NCBI GenBank assembly: GCA_031401035.1
Contig: JANNRA010000103.1
Span: 1 to 64,000 of the forward strand
Reading direction: 5' to 3'
Length of the DNA stretch: 64,000 nucleotides
Source of the DNA: JANNRA01 sp031401035
GTDB lineage: Bacteria; Desulfobacterota; Binatia; HRBIN30; CADEER01
Both the position numbers and the translations under genes were made by a program. A model generated the notes under the pieces. The model was not told the DNA's origin, did not search any database, and saw only the letters and a program-made list of their open reading frames with translations. Shown piece after piece: positions 33,410-41,512 of this stretch (the stretch's first letter is position 1; each line of letters begins with the position of its first letter).

Positions 33410-33826
33410 TCAGCCGGCGCCGACGGGGCGGCCCATGTCGAACACCAACTCGCGCGAGATCTTGCCGTCGCGTATCTCGAAGATGTGCACGAGCCGCATC
33501 TCGACCTTCGTGTCGAGCGGCCAGGGCCAGTAGCCGGCGCGGGCGATCTCGAAGGTCACTTTGCTGTCGTCGACGACGCGGTCCTCGGTCGCGAAGCGCT
33601 GCAGGAACTCGAAACGCACGTTGCGCATCGCGGCGAACAGCTCGCGGTAGTTCTTCGCCACCGCCTCCTTCCCCGAGAACGAGCGATCGAGCCCGTTCAG
33701 CGCCGGCGCCTCCCAGACGATGTCGTCGGTATAGAGGTCGAGCGCCGCCTCCACCTCATTGGTGGCCTCGCTGTGGAAGTGTTTCTCGACGCACTCGAGG
33801 TTGCGCGCAATCAGGCTGGTGTCCAT
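33410..33826 (-). CDS. SnoaL-like/NTF2-fold protein
   Basis: The 138-residue NTF2-fold protein has 'YTDDIVWEAPALNGLDRSFSG', 'AVAKNYRELFAAMRNVRFEFL' and 'VHIFEIRDGKISRELVF', characteristic of SnoaL-like polyketide cyclase or ketosteroid-isomerase-type families. Substrates of such small pockets cannot be predicted. The ATG at 33826 has AGGAGG four bases upstream. Confidence 0.8.
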   Translation of the reverse strand: MDTSLIARNLECVEKHFHSEATNEVEAALDLYTDDIVWEAPALNGLDRSFSGKEAVAKNYRELFAAMRNVRFEFLQRFATEDRVVDDSKVTFEIARAGYWPWPLDTKVEMRLVHIFEIRDGKISRELVFDMGRPVGAG

Positions 33827-33847
33827 CACTCCTCCTTGTGATCGCCT

Positions 33848-35029
33848 TCACGCCACCTGCCCAGCCGCCCAGCCAGAGCTCCACGCCCACTGGAAATTGT
33901 ACCCGCCGAGCCACCCGGTCACATCCACACACTCGCCGACAAAATACAGCCCCGCAACAGCCTTCGCCTGCATCGTCCGCGAAGACAGCCCGTCCGTATC
34001 GACCCCGCCAATCGTCACCTCGGCCGTGCGCCAACCTTCGGTTCCATCAGGCTTCACCCGCCACGCATTCATAGCTGCAGCGACCTCCCGCAACTTCGCA
34101 TCCGCAAGATCCGCCAGCCGCATCGTCGCGAAACTCCGCGCCGCAATCTGGTCCGCGAGCCGCTTCGGCACGATCATCGCCAGCGCATTGTCGAGCTGCA
34201 GCCGCGGTCGCTCCTTCCGCTCGCGCTTCAATTCCTCGAAAACATCGCGCCCGCGCGCGAGATCGATCACCACTTCATCGCCCGCACGCCAGTACGACGA
34301 AATCTGCAAGATGCTCGGCCCCGACAACCCGCGATGCGTGAACAGCAGGCCGTCGTCGAACCCAGTCTTTCCGCACGACACGCGAGCCTGCACCGAAAGA
34401 CCCGCCAGCTCCGCCATCGGCTCCAGCTGCGGCGAGACAAACGTGAACGGCACGAGGGCAGGGCGCGGGTCGACAATCTTCAGTCCGAACGCCTCCGCGA
34501 CCTCGTAGGCATAGCCAGTCGATCCCATCTTCGGAATTGACTTGCTTCCCGTCGCAATCACCAGCGACGCACATGCCATCGCGCCGACCGAAGTCTCGAC
34601 CACGAACCCCTCGCCCTGGCGCTCAACCGCTCCGGGCTCGACTCCAAGCTGCAGCTCGCCAGCCGCGGCCTTCAGATCATCCAGCAGCATGTCGATGATC
34701 TGCTGCGCCGACCCATCGCAGAACAGCTGGCCCAGCGTCTTCTCATGCCAGGCGATCCCCTTGGCATCGACCCGCGCGATGAAATCCCGGGCCGTGAACC
34801 GCTGCAGCGCCGAGATACAGAAATGCGGGTTCTCCGACAGGAACTGCTTCGGGCTCGCGTCCAGGTTGGTGAAGTTGCACCGCCCGCCCCCGGAGATCCG
34901 GATCTTCTCCGCCGGCTTGTCGGCATGGTCGATCACCAGCACGCGCCGGCCCCGCCGACCCGCCTCGATCGCACACATCAATCCAGCCGCGCCGGCCCCG
35001 ATCACCAGTATGTCGATCTGTTCGCCCAT
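33848..35029 (-). CDS. HI0933/BaiN-like NAD(P)/FAD-dependent flavoprotein
   Basis: The 393-residue protein starts with a Rossmann FAD motif 'ILVIGAGAAGLMCAIEAGRRG', has the family marker 'KIRISGGGRCNFTN' and ends 'AGLYFVGECVDVTGWLGGYNFQWAWSSGWAAG' in part. BaiN-type enzymes are flavin reductases or dehydrogenases, and many members have no known substrate. The ATG at 35029 gives the standard N-terminus; an upstream extension is untypical. Codon use looks less GC-extreme than its neighbours and richer in CGC/ATC with A-ending codons. This hints at separate ancestry but was not measured. Confidence 0.87.
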   Translation of the reverse strand: MGEQIDILVIGAGAAGLMCAIEAGRRGRRVLVIDHADKPAEKIRISGGGRCNFTNLDASPKQFLSENPHFCISALQRFTARDFIARVDAKGIAWHEKTLGQLFCDGSAQQIIDMLLDDLKAAAGELQLGVEPGAVERQGEGFVVETSVGAMACASLVIATGSKSIPKMGSTGYAYEVAEAFGLKIVDPRPALVPFTFVSPQLEPMAELAGLSVQARVSCGKTGFDDGLLFTHRGLSGPSILQISSYWRAGDEVVIDLARGRDVFEELKRERKERPRLQLDNALAMIVPKRLADQIAARSFATMRLADLADAKLREVAAAMNAWRVKPDGTEGWRTAEVTIGGVDTDGLSSRTMQAKAVAGLYFVGECVDVTGWLGGYNFQWAWSSGWAAGQVA

Positions 35030-35283
35030 GCGGCCTGCTGCGTTGCCCCGCGGATAGCCGATTCGAGCTGCGGATTCGACATGATCTCGATGCATGTCGA
35101 TGGACCGCATCGGCCCTGATCCGACAATCACTGCACACGGAGAAGCGGAGGAACGGAGGTCTCGCGGCTCGAAACAAGGGCGACGGGCACTCTCTCGAAC
35201 CACATCGCTGCTGCCCTCCAGGAACCGTCAGGGATCATCTGCGCAGGCGGCGAAAAGTCACGTGGAGTGAGATCTCGTCCTCG

Positions 35284-37371
35284 TCACTCGATACGAGTCG
35301 AGACGACGGGGGTTGGGATGGGCGCGGCGGACACGATGTCGAAGACGACGACGGCAATCGGGCGGCCGGCGGCGGCGAAGGGCGCGGCGCTGGCGATGGC
35401 GATCTGCAGGGTGCCGGGCGGGTCGGCGTTGGTGGCCAGCATGGCGTCGCGGGCCGGACCGACGAGGCGGGTGTGGACAACGCGCAGCACGCTCGCGTCG
35501 TAGTTGACGCGCACCTGCATCGCCTGGATCGGTTGCCGGCTGTCGGGCGCGATCGACAGGGCGACGCGCCCACCGCGCACGGCGTGCAGCGCGGCGGCCG
35601 TGACGCGCGCGGCGCCGCTGCCGCGTCGCGCGCTGGCAGCGCCGGGCGGACGCCAGTTGCCGGTGCAGTCGCCGAACACCAGGGCGGCGAAGTCCTGCGC
35701 GGCGAGCGGGCTGGCGACGGTTTCGTAGGCGATGCCGCCTGGCGTGCAGGATTGGCTGCCGGGTCGCGGCTGGACCAGCGTCTGGCCCGGCACCGCTGCG
35801 GGTTCGGGAAGGAAGACCCAGTCGCTGTCGCAGATCTCCGCCACCGGCAGGCGGTCGAGGAGGCCGACGGTGTGTTGCAGGATGAACGTCGCGTCGAGGG
35901 CGCTGGCGCTGCCATTGCCGGTGACGTCGCAGGCCAGCAGCTGCTCGGCCGACAGTGCGCGCTGGCCGACGACTGCCTGCAGCACCCAGGCGGCGTCGAG
36001 CGGGCTGATCGCGCCGCCGGTGCCGCCGCTCCGCTCGGCGGTGACGACGACAGCGGTCGCCGGCACGTTGCCGAGCACGTAGCGGCCCGACGCATCGGTG
36101 GAGGCGCTGGGCGCCGCGCCGGCGCGGACGACAGCCCCGGCGACGGCGACCTGGCCACCGTAGTAGCGCACGGAGCCGCCGATATCCGCGCCCGCGGATA
36201 GCAGCGTCGGCGTCGGCGTCGCGGTCGGCATCGGGCTGGGGGGCATGGTCGCCGTGCCGGTGCTGGTCGGCGGCCCGGTCCTGGTCGGCGTCGCACTCGC
36301 CGTGGCGGTCGAGGTGCGGCTGGCCGTCGCCGTGCTCGACGCCGTCGCAACCGGTGACGGACTGGGACTTGCGATCCCGCCCGGGCAAGCGGCGGGACGG
36401 GCGGCGTCCCAGTCCGGGCAGGCCGCGCCGCTGCCGATGGCGAGCGAGCCGGTGGTCGGGTAGGTCACCGTCGTCCCCGCCGCGTCGCGGAAGCTGAAGT
36501 AGTAGCGGTGGCAGCCGGCGCCGACGCCGCTCACGGTCGCCGACCAGGCGCCGTTGGTCTGCGCGCCGCGTCGCAGCATCATCGGCGTACAGGTGCCCTC
36601 GACGTTGACGCTGGCCGAGGTCGGGCCGGCGGCGGCATACCAGTTCGCCCACGCCTCCACCGCGGCGGCCTGCTGCGGGTAGTGCGCGCCGGAGGGAATC
36701 GGCGCCGCCGCGCTGCCGCTTCCGAACTCGCCGGTCGAGTAGCCGGCGACGCCGGCGCCGAACGCACCCGTCGATTGGAGGATCAGCCAGCGGTGGCCGT
36801 TGCGCGAGGTGAACATGCACTGCGCGGTGTCGCCCTGCTCGTAGAGCCAGAGATAGAAGGCGCTGTTGGGGTCGCTCGGCGAGGCGATGATCTCGCCGCT
36901 GGGCGCCCCGCCGAACAGTTGCACGCGCGGCGAGAAGGAGGTGCAGGTCGGCGAGCAGGCGCGTGTGCCGCCGACGCAGGCGCAGGCGGCGCTGCCGTTG
37001 CAGGAGGCCGGATAGAGGCTGCCGATGTTCGCGACCAGCGTGCACGCGGAGGTGTGGGCGAAGAAGGACTGGCGAACCATCGCGTCGGAGTGGAAGCGCG
37101 CCGCCCGGTTGAGCGCCTCGTTCCACGACAGCGGCGGTTTGACCGAGTAACAGGCGCGCTCCAAGCAGCGGCCGTCGCCGCAGAGGTCCATCTCGAGTTG
37201 GGGATCGACGCGCGTGCGATTGACCCACTGATGGATCACCCGCTCCGCCCAGTTGGGGAAGCCGTTGACCGCTTCGCCGACCGCGCCCGCCGCGCCAGGA
37301 TCGATCCCCAGCCCGACGACGGCGAGCAGCGCGCAGGTGACAACGCGGATGACGGATGAGATGCGAGGCAT
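35284..37371 (-). CDS. Exported CAP-domain protein with dockerin and cohesin-like domains
   Basis: The 695-residue protein has a signal peptide ('VVTCALLAVVGLGIDPGAAGA'), an SCP/CAP (PR-1-like) domain (about 40-230) with 'LSWNEALNRAARFHSDAM' and the active-site-like 'GEIIASPSDPNSAFYLWL', then a Cys/Tyr-rich beta domain. A Thr/Pro/Ser linker (about 335-395) follows. After it come a carboxypeptidase-regulatory-like segment ('ASTDASGRYVLGNVPA'), a dockerin-like pair ('SPLDAAWVLQAVVG', 'GNGSASALDATFILQHTVG') and a C-terminal cohesin-like domain ('MQVRVNYDASVLRV'). It is secreted or surface-attached. Having dockerin and cohesin-like parts in one chain is unusual. Confidence 0.78.
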   Translation of the reverse strand: MPRISSVIRVVTCALLAVVGLGIDPGAAGAVGEAVNGFPNWAERVIHQWVNRTRVDPQLEMDLCGDGRCLERACYSVKPPLSWNEALNRAARFHSDAMVRQSFFAHTSACTLVANIGSLYPASCNGSAACACVGGTRACSPTCTSFSPRVQLFGGAPSGEIIASPSDPNSAFYLWLYEQGDTAQCMFTSRNGHRWLILQSTGAFGAGVAGYSTGEFGSGSAAAPIPSGAHYPQQAAAVEAWANWYAAAGPTSASVNVEGTCTPMMLRRGAQTNGAWSATVSGVGAGCHRYYFSFRDAAGTTVTYPTTGSLAIGSGAACPDWDAARPAACPGGIASPSPSPVATASSTATASRTSTATASATPTRTGPPTSTGTATMPPSPMPTATPTPTLLSAGADIGGSVRYYGGQVAVAGAVVRAGAAPSASTDASGRYVLGNVPATAVVVTAERSGGTGGAISPLDAAWVLQAVVGQRALSAEQLLACDVTGNGSASALDATFILQHTVGLLDRLPVAEICDSDWVFLPEPAAVPGQTLVQPRPGSQSCTPGGIAYETVASPLAAQDFAALVFGDCTGNWRPPGAASARRGSGAARVTAAALHAVRGGRVALSIAPDSRQPIQAMQVRVNYDASVLRVVHTRLVGPARDAMLATNADPPGTLQIAIASAAPFAAAGRPIAVVVFDIVSAAPIPTPVVSTRIE

Positions 37372-37664
37372 GCGGTCAGTTGTGCAGCGAATGCCGTGCC
37401 ACGCAGCCCGCCGTGCCGGACCCGTCGCAGCCAGCGATTCGGCGCCTGCCGCGCGCCAATCGATGCCGGTTACCCGCGTCCGGTTGGCAGAATCGACCGA
37501 CGGCGCTCACCCGAACGGCCGCCCCGCCCGGCGCCAGGATCGCATGGACAGGATCGACGCGGGGGAGGAGGGCCGCTCGATGATCCGGGATTGTTTCGAA
37601 CCGGCAGCTTGGATAGGCGATCCGCGTCGCCGCCCCGTGGATGCGCACCGTGCGCCAAAGGACC
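37372..37664. other. Intergenic stretch, no gene recognised
   Basis: About 290 bp lie between the CAP-domain gene start and the promoter of the third Phd-PIN module. No reading frame with recognised similarity and no hairpin was seen. Confidence 0.45.
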
Positions 37665-37666
37665 AT

Positions 37667-37698
37667 TGACAGGTGACTATGGTACTGTCACCGGTGAC
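37667..37698. promoter_or_regulatory. Operator region of second Phd-PIN module
   Basis: A perfect 12-bp palindrome GTCACCGGTGAC (37687-37698) ends two bases before the antitoxin ATG. A further inverted pair TGACAG (37667-37672) and CTGTCA (37685-37690) and a GGTGAC half-site at 37672 overlap it. Nested palindromes this close to the start are typical of autoregulated toxin-antitoxin promoters. The sequence differs from the TGTACA-type sites of the other modules. Confidence 0.65.
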
Positions 37699-37700
37699 CT

Positions 37701-37940
37701 ATGACGAAAACGGTCGCGATCTCGGAGCTCAAGGCGCACTGCCTACGACTCGTGGATGAAGTGGCGCGCGGGCGGCGCGAGCTGCTGGTGACGAAGCGGG
37801 GCAAGCCCATCGCGCGCATCGTCCCACTCGACGACGCCCCCGCCGACGATGCGCTGGCGCGGTTGCGCGGGACGGTGATCGGGGGGGACCGCGTCGAGGA
37901 CTTCGACACCGGCGTGGTGTGGGAGGCCCAGCGGAGGTGA
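37701..37940 (+). CDS. Phd/YefM-family antitoxin
   Basis: The 79-residue antitoxin is 'KTVAISELKAHCLRLVDEVA', then 'RELLVTKRGKPIARIVPL', and a C-terminal neutralising tail. It is coupled to the PIN toxin by a GTGA overlap. This family of Phd-like proteins commonly pairs with PIN toxins of the 'LDTHAWVWW' type, as here. Confidence 0.88.
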   Translation: MTKTVAISELKAHCLRLVDEVARGRRELLVTKRGKPIARIVPLDDAPADDALARLRGTVIGGDRVEDFDTGVVWEAQRR

Positions 37941-38338
37941 GCGCGCTGGTGCTCGATACCCATGCCTGGGTGTGGTGGGTCAGCAAGCCGGAGAAGCTCT
38001 CCCGAACGCAGCGAACGGCCATCGACCGCGCCCGCCAGCGCGGCGGCGACGCGCTGCTGTTGTCGGTGATCTCGGGGTGGGAAGTGGCGCTGCTGGTCCA
38101 GGGTGGGCGTCTGCGCCTGCCGGTACAACTGGAGGCCTGGCTGGACCAGGCCATGTCGATCCCGGGCCTCGAGATCGCGCCCCTCACCGTGCCCATCATC
38201 GCCGCGGCGGCGCGCCTCATCGGCCTCCGCGATCCGGCGGACATGCTGATCGTGGCGACGGCTCTGCGCTATGGCGCGCCCCTGCTCACCAGCGACGGGC
38301 GGATCGACGACTCGGGCCTCGTGCGGGTGATCGCCTGA
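37937..38338 (+). CDS. PIN-domain toxin
   Basis: The 133-residue PIN ribonuclease begins 'VSALVLDTHAWVWWVSKPEKLS' in part, with the first catalytic Asp in 'LDTHAWVWW'. 'ISGWEVALL' carries the Glu and 'LRDPADMLIVATALRYGAPLLTSD' the later Asp residues. The GTG start overlaps the antitoxin stop. It appears intact. Confidence 0.88.
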   Translation: MSALVLDTHAWVWWVSKPEKLSRTQRTAIDRARQRGGDALLLSVISGWEVALLVQGGRLRLPVQLEAWLDQAMSIPGLEIAPLTVPIIAAAARLIGLRDPADMLIVATALRYGAPLLTSDGRIDDSGLVRVIA

Positions 38339-38340
38339 CG

Positions 38341-38542
38341 GCATCACGGCAGCTCTCCTGGACGACGCGCAGGTCCTCGAACGTGCCGACCTTGATGAGC
38401 ACCGCACCCGGCAGGCGGGTGGCCGACGGAAACGGACTGGCATTCGCGGCAGTGGCACTGGCCCTTGAATAGCGCGTCACCGCTGGCGGTGTAGCGCAGG
38501 GCGCCGCAAGCGTTCGACGTCGCGGGTGGTCTCGATCGTCAT
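38341..38542 (-). pseudogene. Remnant of a GFA-family (CENP-V/Gfa-like) protein
   Basis: Two frames on the minus strand carry pieces of a glutathione-dependent formaldehyde-activating-like protein: 'GALRYTASGDALFKGQCHCRECQ', shortened, from the zinc-binding N-terminus, and 'LPGAVLIKVGTFEDLRV' from the C-terminal third. An ATG at 38542 is followed by a frameshift, and the middle of the domain is deleted. So the gene is dead. It lies between the PIN toxin and the P450. Confidence 0.7.
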
Positions 38543-38702
38543 GCGACACGTCCTGTAAGGTGGAAACCGATGGCACCCCAGCACGCCCTGGTGCGGAACC
38601 TCCCCGATCGGCGCTCCCGCGGAGCGGTCCAAACAGGTATCCTTGCGCGACGGCGGCGCGACCAGCGATGGACTCGCCGCCGGCAGCGGCTATAACTGCG
38701 GC

Positions 38703-39968
38703 ATGATTCCGGCTCAGACGACCTCGCTCGCCGTCGACGACATCAAGCTCGCCCATCAGCTGTTCTGGGCGATGCCCGCGGGCGAGCGCGAGGGGGCGTT
38801 CGCGCTGCTGCGCGCCGAGCGGCCGGTCTCGTGGCACGAGGAGTTCGAGGTTCCGGGCGTGCCGCAGGGGCCGGGTTTCTGGGCGGTGACGCGCTTCGAG
38901 GACGTCTTCACGGTGAGCCGCAACCCGGACCTGTTCGTCTCCGGCCAGGGCACCAACATCAGCGACCTGCCGATCGAGCTGCTCGAGTTCTTCGGGTCGA
39001 TGATCAACATGGACGCGCCGCGCCACACCAAACTGCGTCTGCTCGTCAACAAGGGCTTCACGCCGCGCATGATCGGCCGCGTCGAGGACATGGTCCGGCA
39101 GCGGGCGCGCGAGATCGTCGACCGCGTCGCGCCGCGCGGTGAATGCGACTTCGTCGCCGAGATCGCCGCCGCCCTGCCGCTGGAGATCATCTGCGACATG
39201 ATCGGCGTGCCGCCGTCCGACTATCGCCGCATCTACGAACTCACCAATACCATCCTCGGCGTCGGCGATCCCGAGTTCGCGACGACCATTCCGGAGCTCA
39301 TGAGCGCCGGCATGGAGCTCTTCGCGTACGCCCAGGCGCTCGGCGGCGAGCGCCTGGCTGCGCCGCGCGACGACATCACCTCGACGCTGATGCACGCCGA
39401 GGTCGACGGCCAGCGCCTCAGCGAGCAGGAGTTCGGCTCGTTCTTCATCCTGCTCGTCGCCGCCGGCAACGAGACGACGCGCAACGCCATCAGCCACGGC
39501 ATGCGGGCGCTCACCGACTGGCCCGATCAACGCCGCCTCTGGCAGGGCGACTTCGAGCGCTACAAGGTCAGCGCGGTGGAGGAGATCGTCCGCTGGGCGA
39601 CGCCGGTGATCCACTTCCGGCGCACCGCGACGCGCGACACGGTGCTCGGCGGCCAGGCGATCGCCGCCGGCCAGAAGGTCGTCATGTGGTACAACTCGGC
39701 CAACCGCGACGCCGCCAAGTTCGACGATCCCTACCGCTTCGACATCGCCCGCGAGCCCAACGAGCACGCCGCCTTCGGCGCCGGCGGGCCGCACTTCTGC
39801 CTCGGCGCCAATCTCGCCCGGCGCGAGATCGCGGTGATCTTCGAGGAGATCTTTCGCCGCCTGCCCGATCTGGAGATCAGCGGCCCGCCCGACATGCTGC
39901 TGTCCGCCTTCATCCACGGCATCAAGCGTATGCCGTGCCGCTTCACGCCACAGCGCCCGCAGGCCTGA
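38703..39968 (+). CDS. Cytochrome P450 (CYP125/142-like type)
   Basis: The 421-residue P450 has an I-helix 'LLVAAGNETTRNAISHGM', an ExxR 'VEEIVRWATPVIHFRRTA' and a haem loop 'FGAGGPHFCLGANLARREI'. 'NMDAPRHTKLRLLVNKGFTPRMI' is the C-helix haem contact. The style (GNETTRN, FGxGGPHFCLG) recalls the steroid/fatty-acid omega-hydroxylases CYP125, CYP142 and CYP124. The substrate is therefore plausibly a sterol side chain or branched lipid, but unproven. It is followed after only 4 bp by malQ, an odd partner. Confidence 0.9.
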   Translation: MIPAQTTSLAVDDIKLAHQLFWAMPAGEREGAFALLRAERPVSWHEEFEVPGVPQGPGFWAVTRFEDVFTVSRNPDLFVSGQGTNISDLPIELLEFFGSMINMDAPRHTKLRLLVNKGFTPRMIGRVEDMVRQRAREIVDRVAPRGECDFVAEIAAALPLEIICDMIGVPPSDYRRIYELTNTILGVGDPEFATTIPELMSAGMELFAYAQALGGERLAAPRDDITSTLMHAEVDGQRLSEQEFGSFFILLVAAGNETTRNAISHGMRALTDWPDQRRLWQGDFERYKVSAVEEIVRWATPVIHFRRTATRDTVLGGQAIAAGQKVVMWYNSANRDAAKFDDPYRFDIAREPNEHAAFGAGGPHFCLGANLARREIAVIFEEIFRRLPDLEISGPPDMLLSAFIHGIKRMPCRFTPQRPQA

Positions 39969-39972
39969 GGCG

Positions 39973-41460
39973 GTGCGGCTCCCGCGCGCCAGCGGTGTGC
40001 TCCTGCACCCGACGTCGCTGCCCGGTCCCTACGGCATCGGCGACCTCGGCCCGGCGGCGGCGCGCTTCGTCGATTTTCTCGCCGCGGCCCGCCAGCGCTG
40101 CTGGCAGGTCCTGCCGCTCGGGCCGACCAGCTTCGGCGACTCGCCCTACCAGAGCCCCTCGACCTTCGCCGGCAATCCGCTCCTGCTCAGCCTCGAGGCG
40201 CTGCGCGACGACGGCTTGCTCACGGCAGCGGAGCTGACCGCGGCGACCGGCGACCCGGCGCGCGTCGATTACGGCGCCGTCCTCGCCGCGCGCACGCCGC
40301 TGCTGCGCGCCGCCGCCGCGCGCCTGTGCGCCGGCGCGGCGCCCGGGCTGGCAGATGAATGGGCGCGGTTCCGCGCCGCCGAGGCGGACTGGCTGGATGA
40401 CTACGCCTTGTTCATGGCGCTCAAGGACGCGCACGGCGGCGCCGCCTGGTCGGCGTGGGAGCCCGATCTCGCCCTGCGTGCACCGGCCGCGCTGGCGCGC
40501 TGGCGGGCGCAGCTGGCGCGCGAGGCCGAGGCGCACGCGGCGCTGCAGTTCCTCTTCTTCCGCCTGTGGGCGGCGCTGCGCGCGCGCGCCGCGCCGCTCG
40601 GCATCCGCATCGTCGGCGACCTGCCGATCTTCGTCGCCGCCGACAGCGCCGACGTCTGGGCGCACCGCGAACTCTATCAACTCGACGCCGCCGGCGCGCC
40701 GCACGCGGTCGCCGGCGTTCCGCCGGACTACTTCAGCGCCACCGGCCAGCTGTGGGGCAACCCCCTGTACGACTGGGAGGTGCACGCGGCGCAGGGCTTC
40801 GCCTGGTGGATCGCCCGCCTGCGCGCCGCCTTCCGGCGCTACGACGTCGCCCGCATCGATCATTTCATCGGCTTCACCCGCTACTGGGCGGTGCCGGCCG
40901 GCGCGACGACGGCGGTGCACGGCGCCTGGCGGCCGGGGCCGGGCGCGGCGGTGCTCGACGCCATCCGCGCCGCCCTCGGCGAGCCGGCGATCGTCGCCGA
41001 GGACCTCGGCGTGGTGACGCCGGAGGTCGACGCGTTGCGCGAGCGCTTCGCGCTGCCGGGCATGAAGGTGCTGCAGTTCGCCTTCGACGGCGACGCGAGC
41101 AACCGCTTCCTGCCGCACGCGTACGAAGCCAACTGTGTCGTCTACACCGGCACCCACGACAACGACACCACCGCCGGGTGGTACGGCGCCGCTGCCTCGC
41201 CGCTGCGCCGCGCCGTGCGTCGCTACCTCGGCATGGGCCGCGACGGCGCCGTCGTCGAGCGCCTGGTGCGCCTTGCCTTCGCGTCGGTCGCCGACACCGC
41301 GATCGTCCCCGTGCAGGATCTGCTCGCCCTCGACAGCGGCGCGCGCATGAACCAACCCGGTCGCGCCGAGGGCAACTGGGCCTGGCGTCTGCGCGACGGG
41401 CAGCTCGGCACGGCCGAGCAGGAGCGCCTGGCCGAACTGGCGGAGACCTACGGGCGCTGA
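39973..41460 (+). CDS. malQ: 4-alpha-glucanotransferase (amylomaltase)
   Basis: The 495-residue GH77 enzyme begins 'RASGVLLHPTSLPGPYGIGDLG'. Catalytic blocks are visible: 'VARIDHFIGFTRYW' (nucleophile Asp), 'IVAEDLGVVTPEV' (acid/base Glu) and 'GTHDNDTTAGWY' (transition-state Asp). It transfers alpha-1,4-glucan segments in maltodextrin and glycogen metabolism. The GTG start lies 4 bp after the P450 stop. It converges with the phosphofructokinase gene, grouping sugar-metabolism genes here. Confidence 0.94.
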   Translation: MRLPRASGVLLHPTSLPGPYGIGDLGPAAARFVDFLAAARQRCWQVLPLGPTSFGDSPYQSPSTFAGNPLLLSLEALRDDGLLTAAELTAATGDPARVDYGAVLAARTPLLRAAAARLCAGAAPGLADEWARFRAAEADWLDDYALFMALKDAHGGAAWSAWEPDLALRAPAALARWRAQLAREAEAHAALQFLFFRLWAALRARAAPLGIRIVGDLPIFVAADSADVWAHRELYQLDAAGAPHAVAGVPPDYFSATGQLWGNPLYDWEVHAAQGFAWWIARLRAAFRRYDVARIDHFIGFTRYWAVPAGATTAVHGAWRPGPGAAVLDAIRAALGEPAIVAEDLGVVTPEVDALRERFALPGMKVLQFAFDGDASNRFLPHAYEANCVVYTGTHDNDTTAGWYGAAASPLRRAVRRYLGMGRDGAVVERLVRLAFASVADTAIVPVQDLLALDSGARMNQPGRAEGNWAWRLRDGQLGTAEQERLAELAETYGR

Positions 41461-41512
41461 GCCGGTGCCACGTGGAGGGCGCGGTTCCGCCGCGCCGCGG
41501 TGGATGCGCCAG

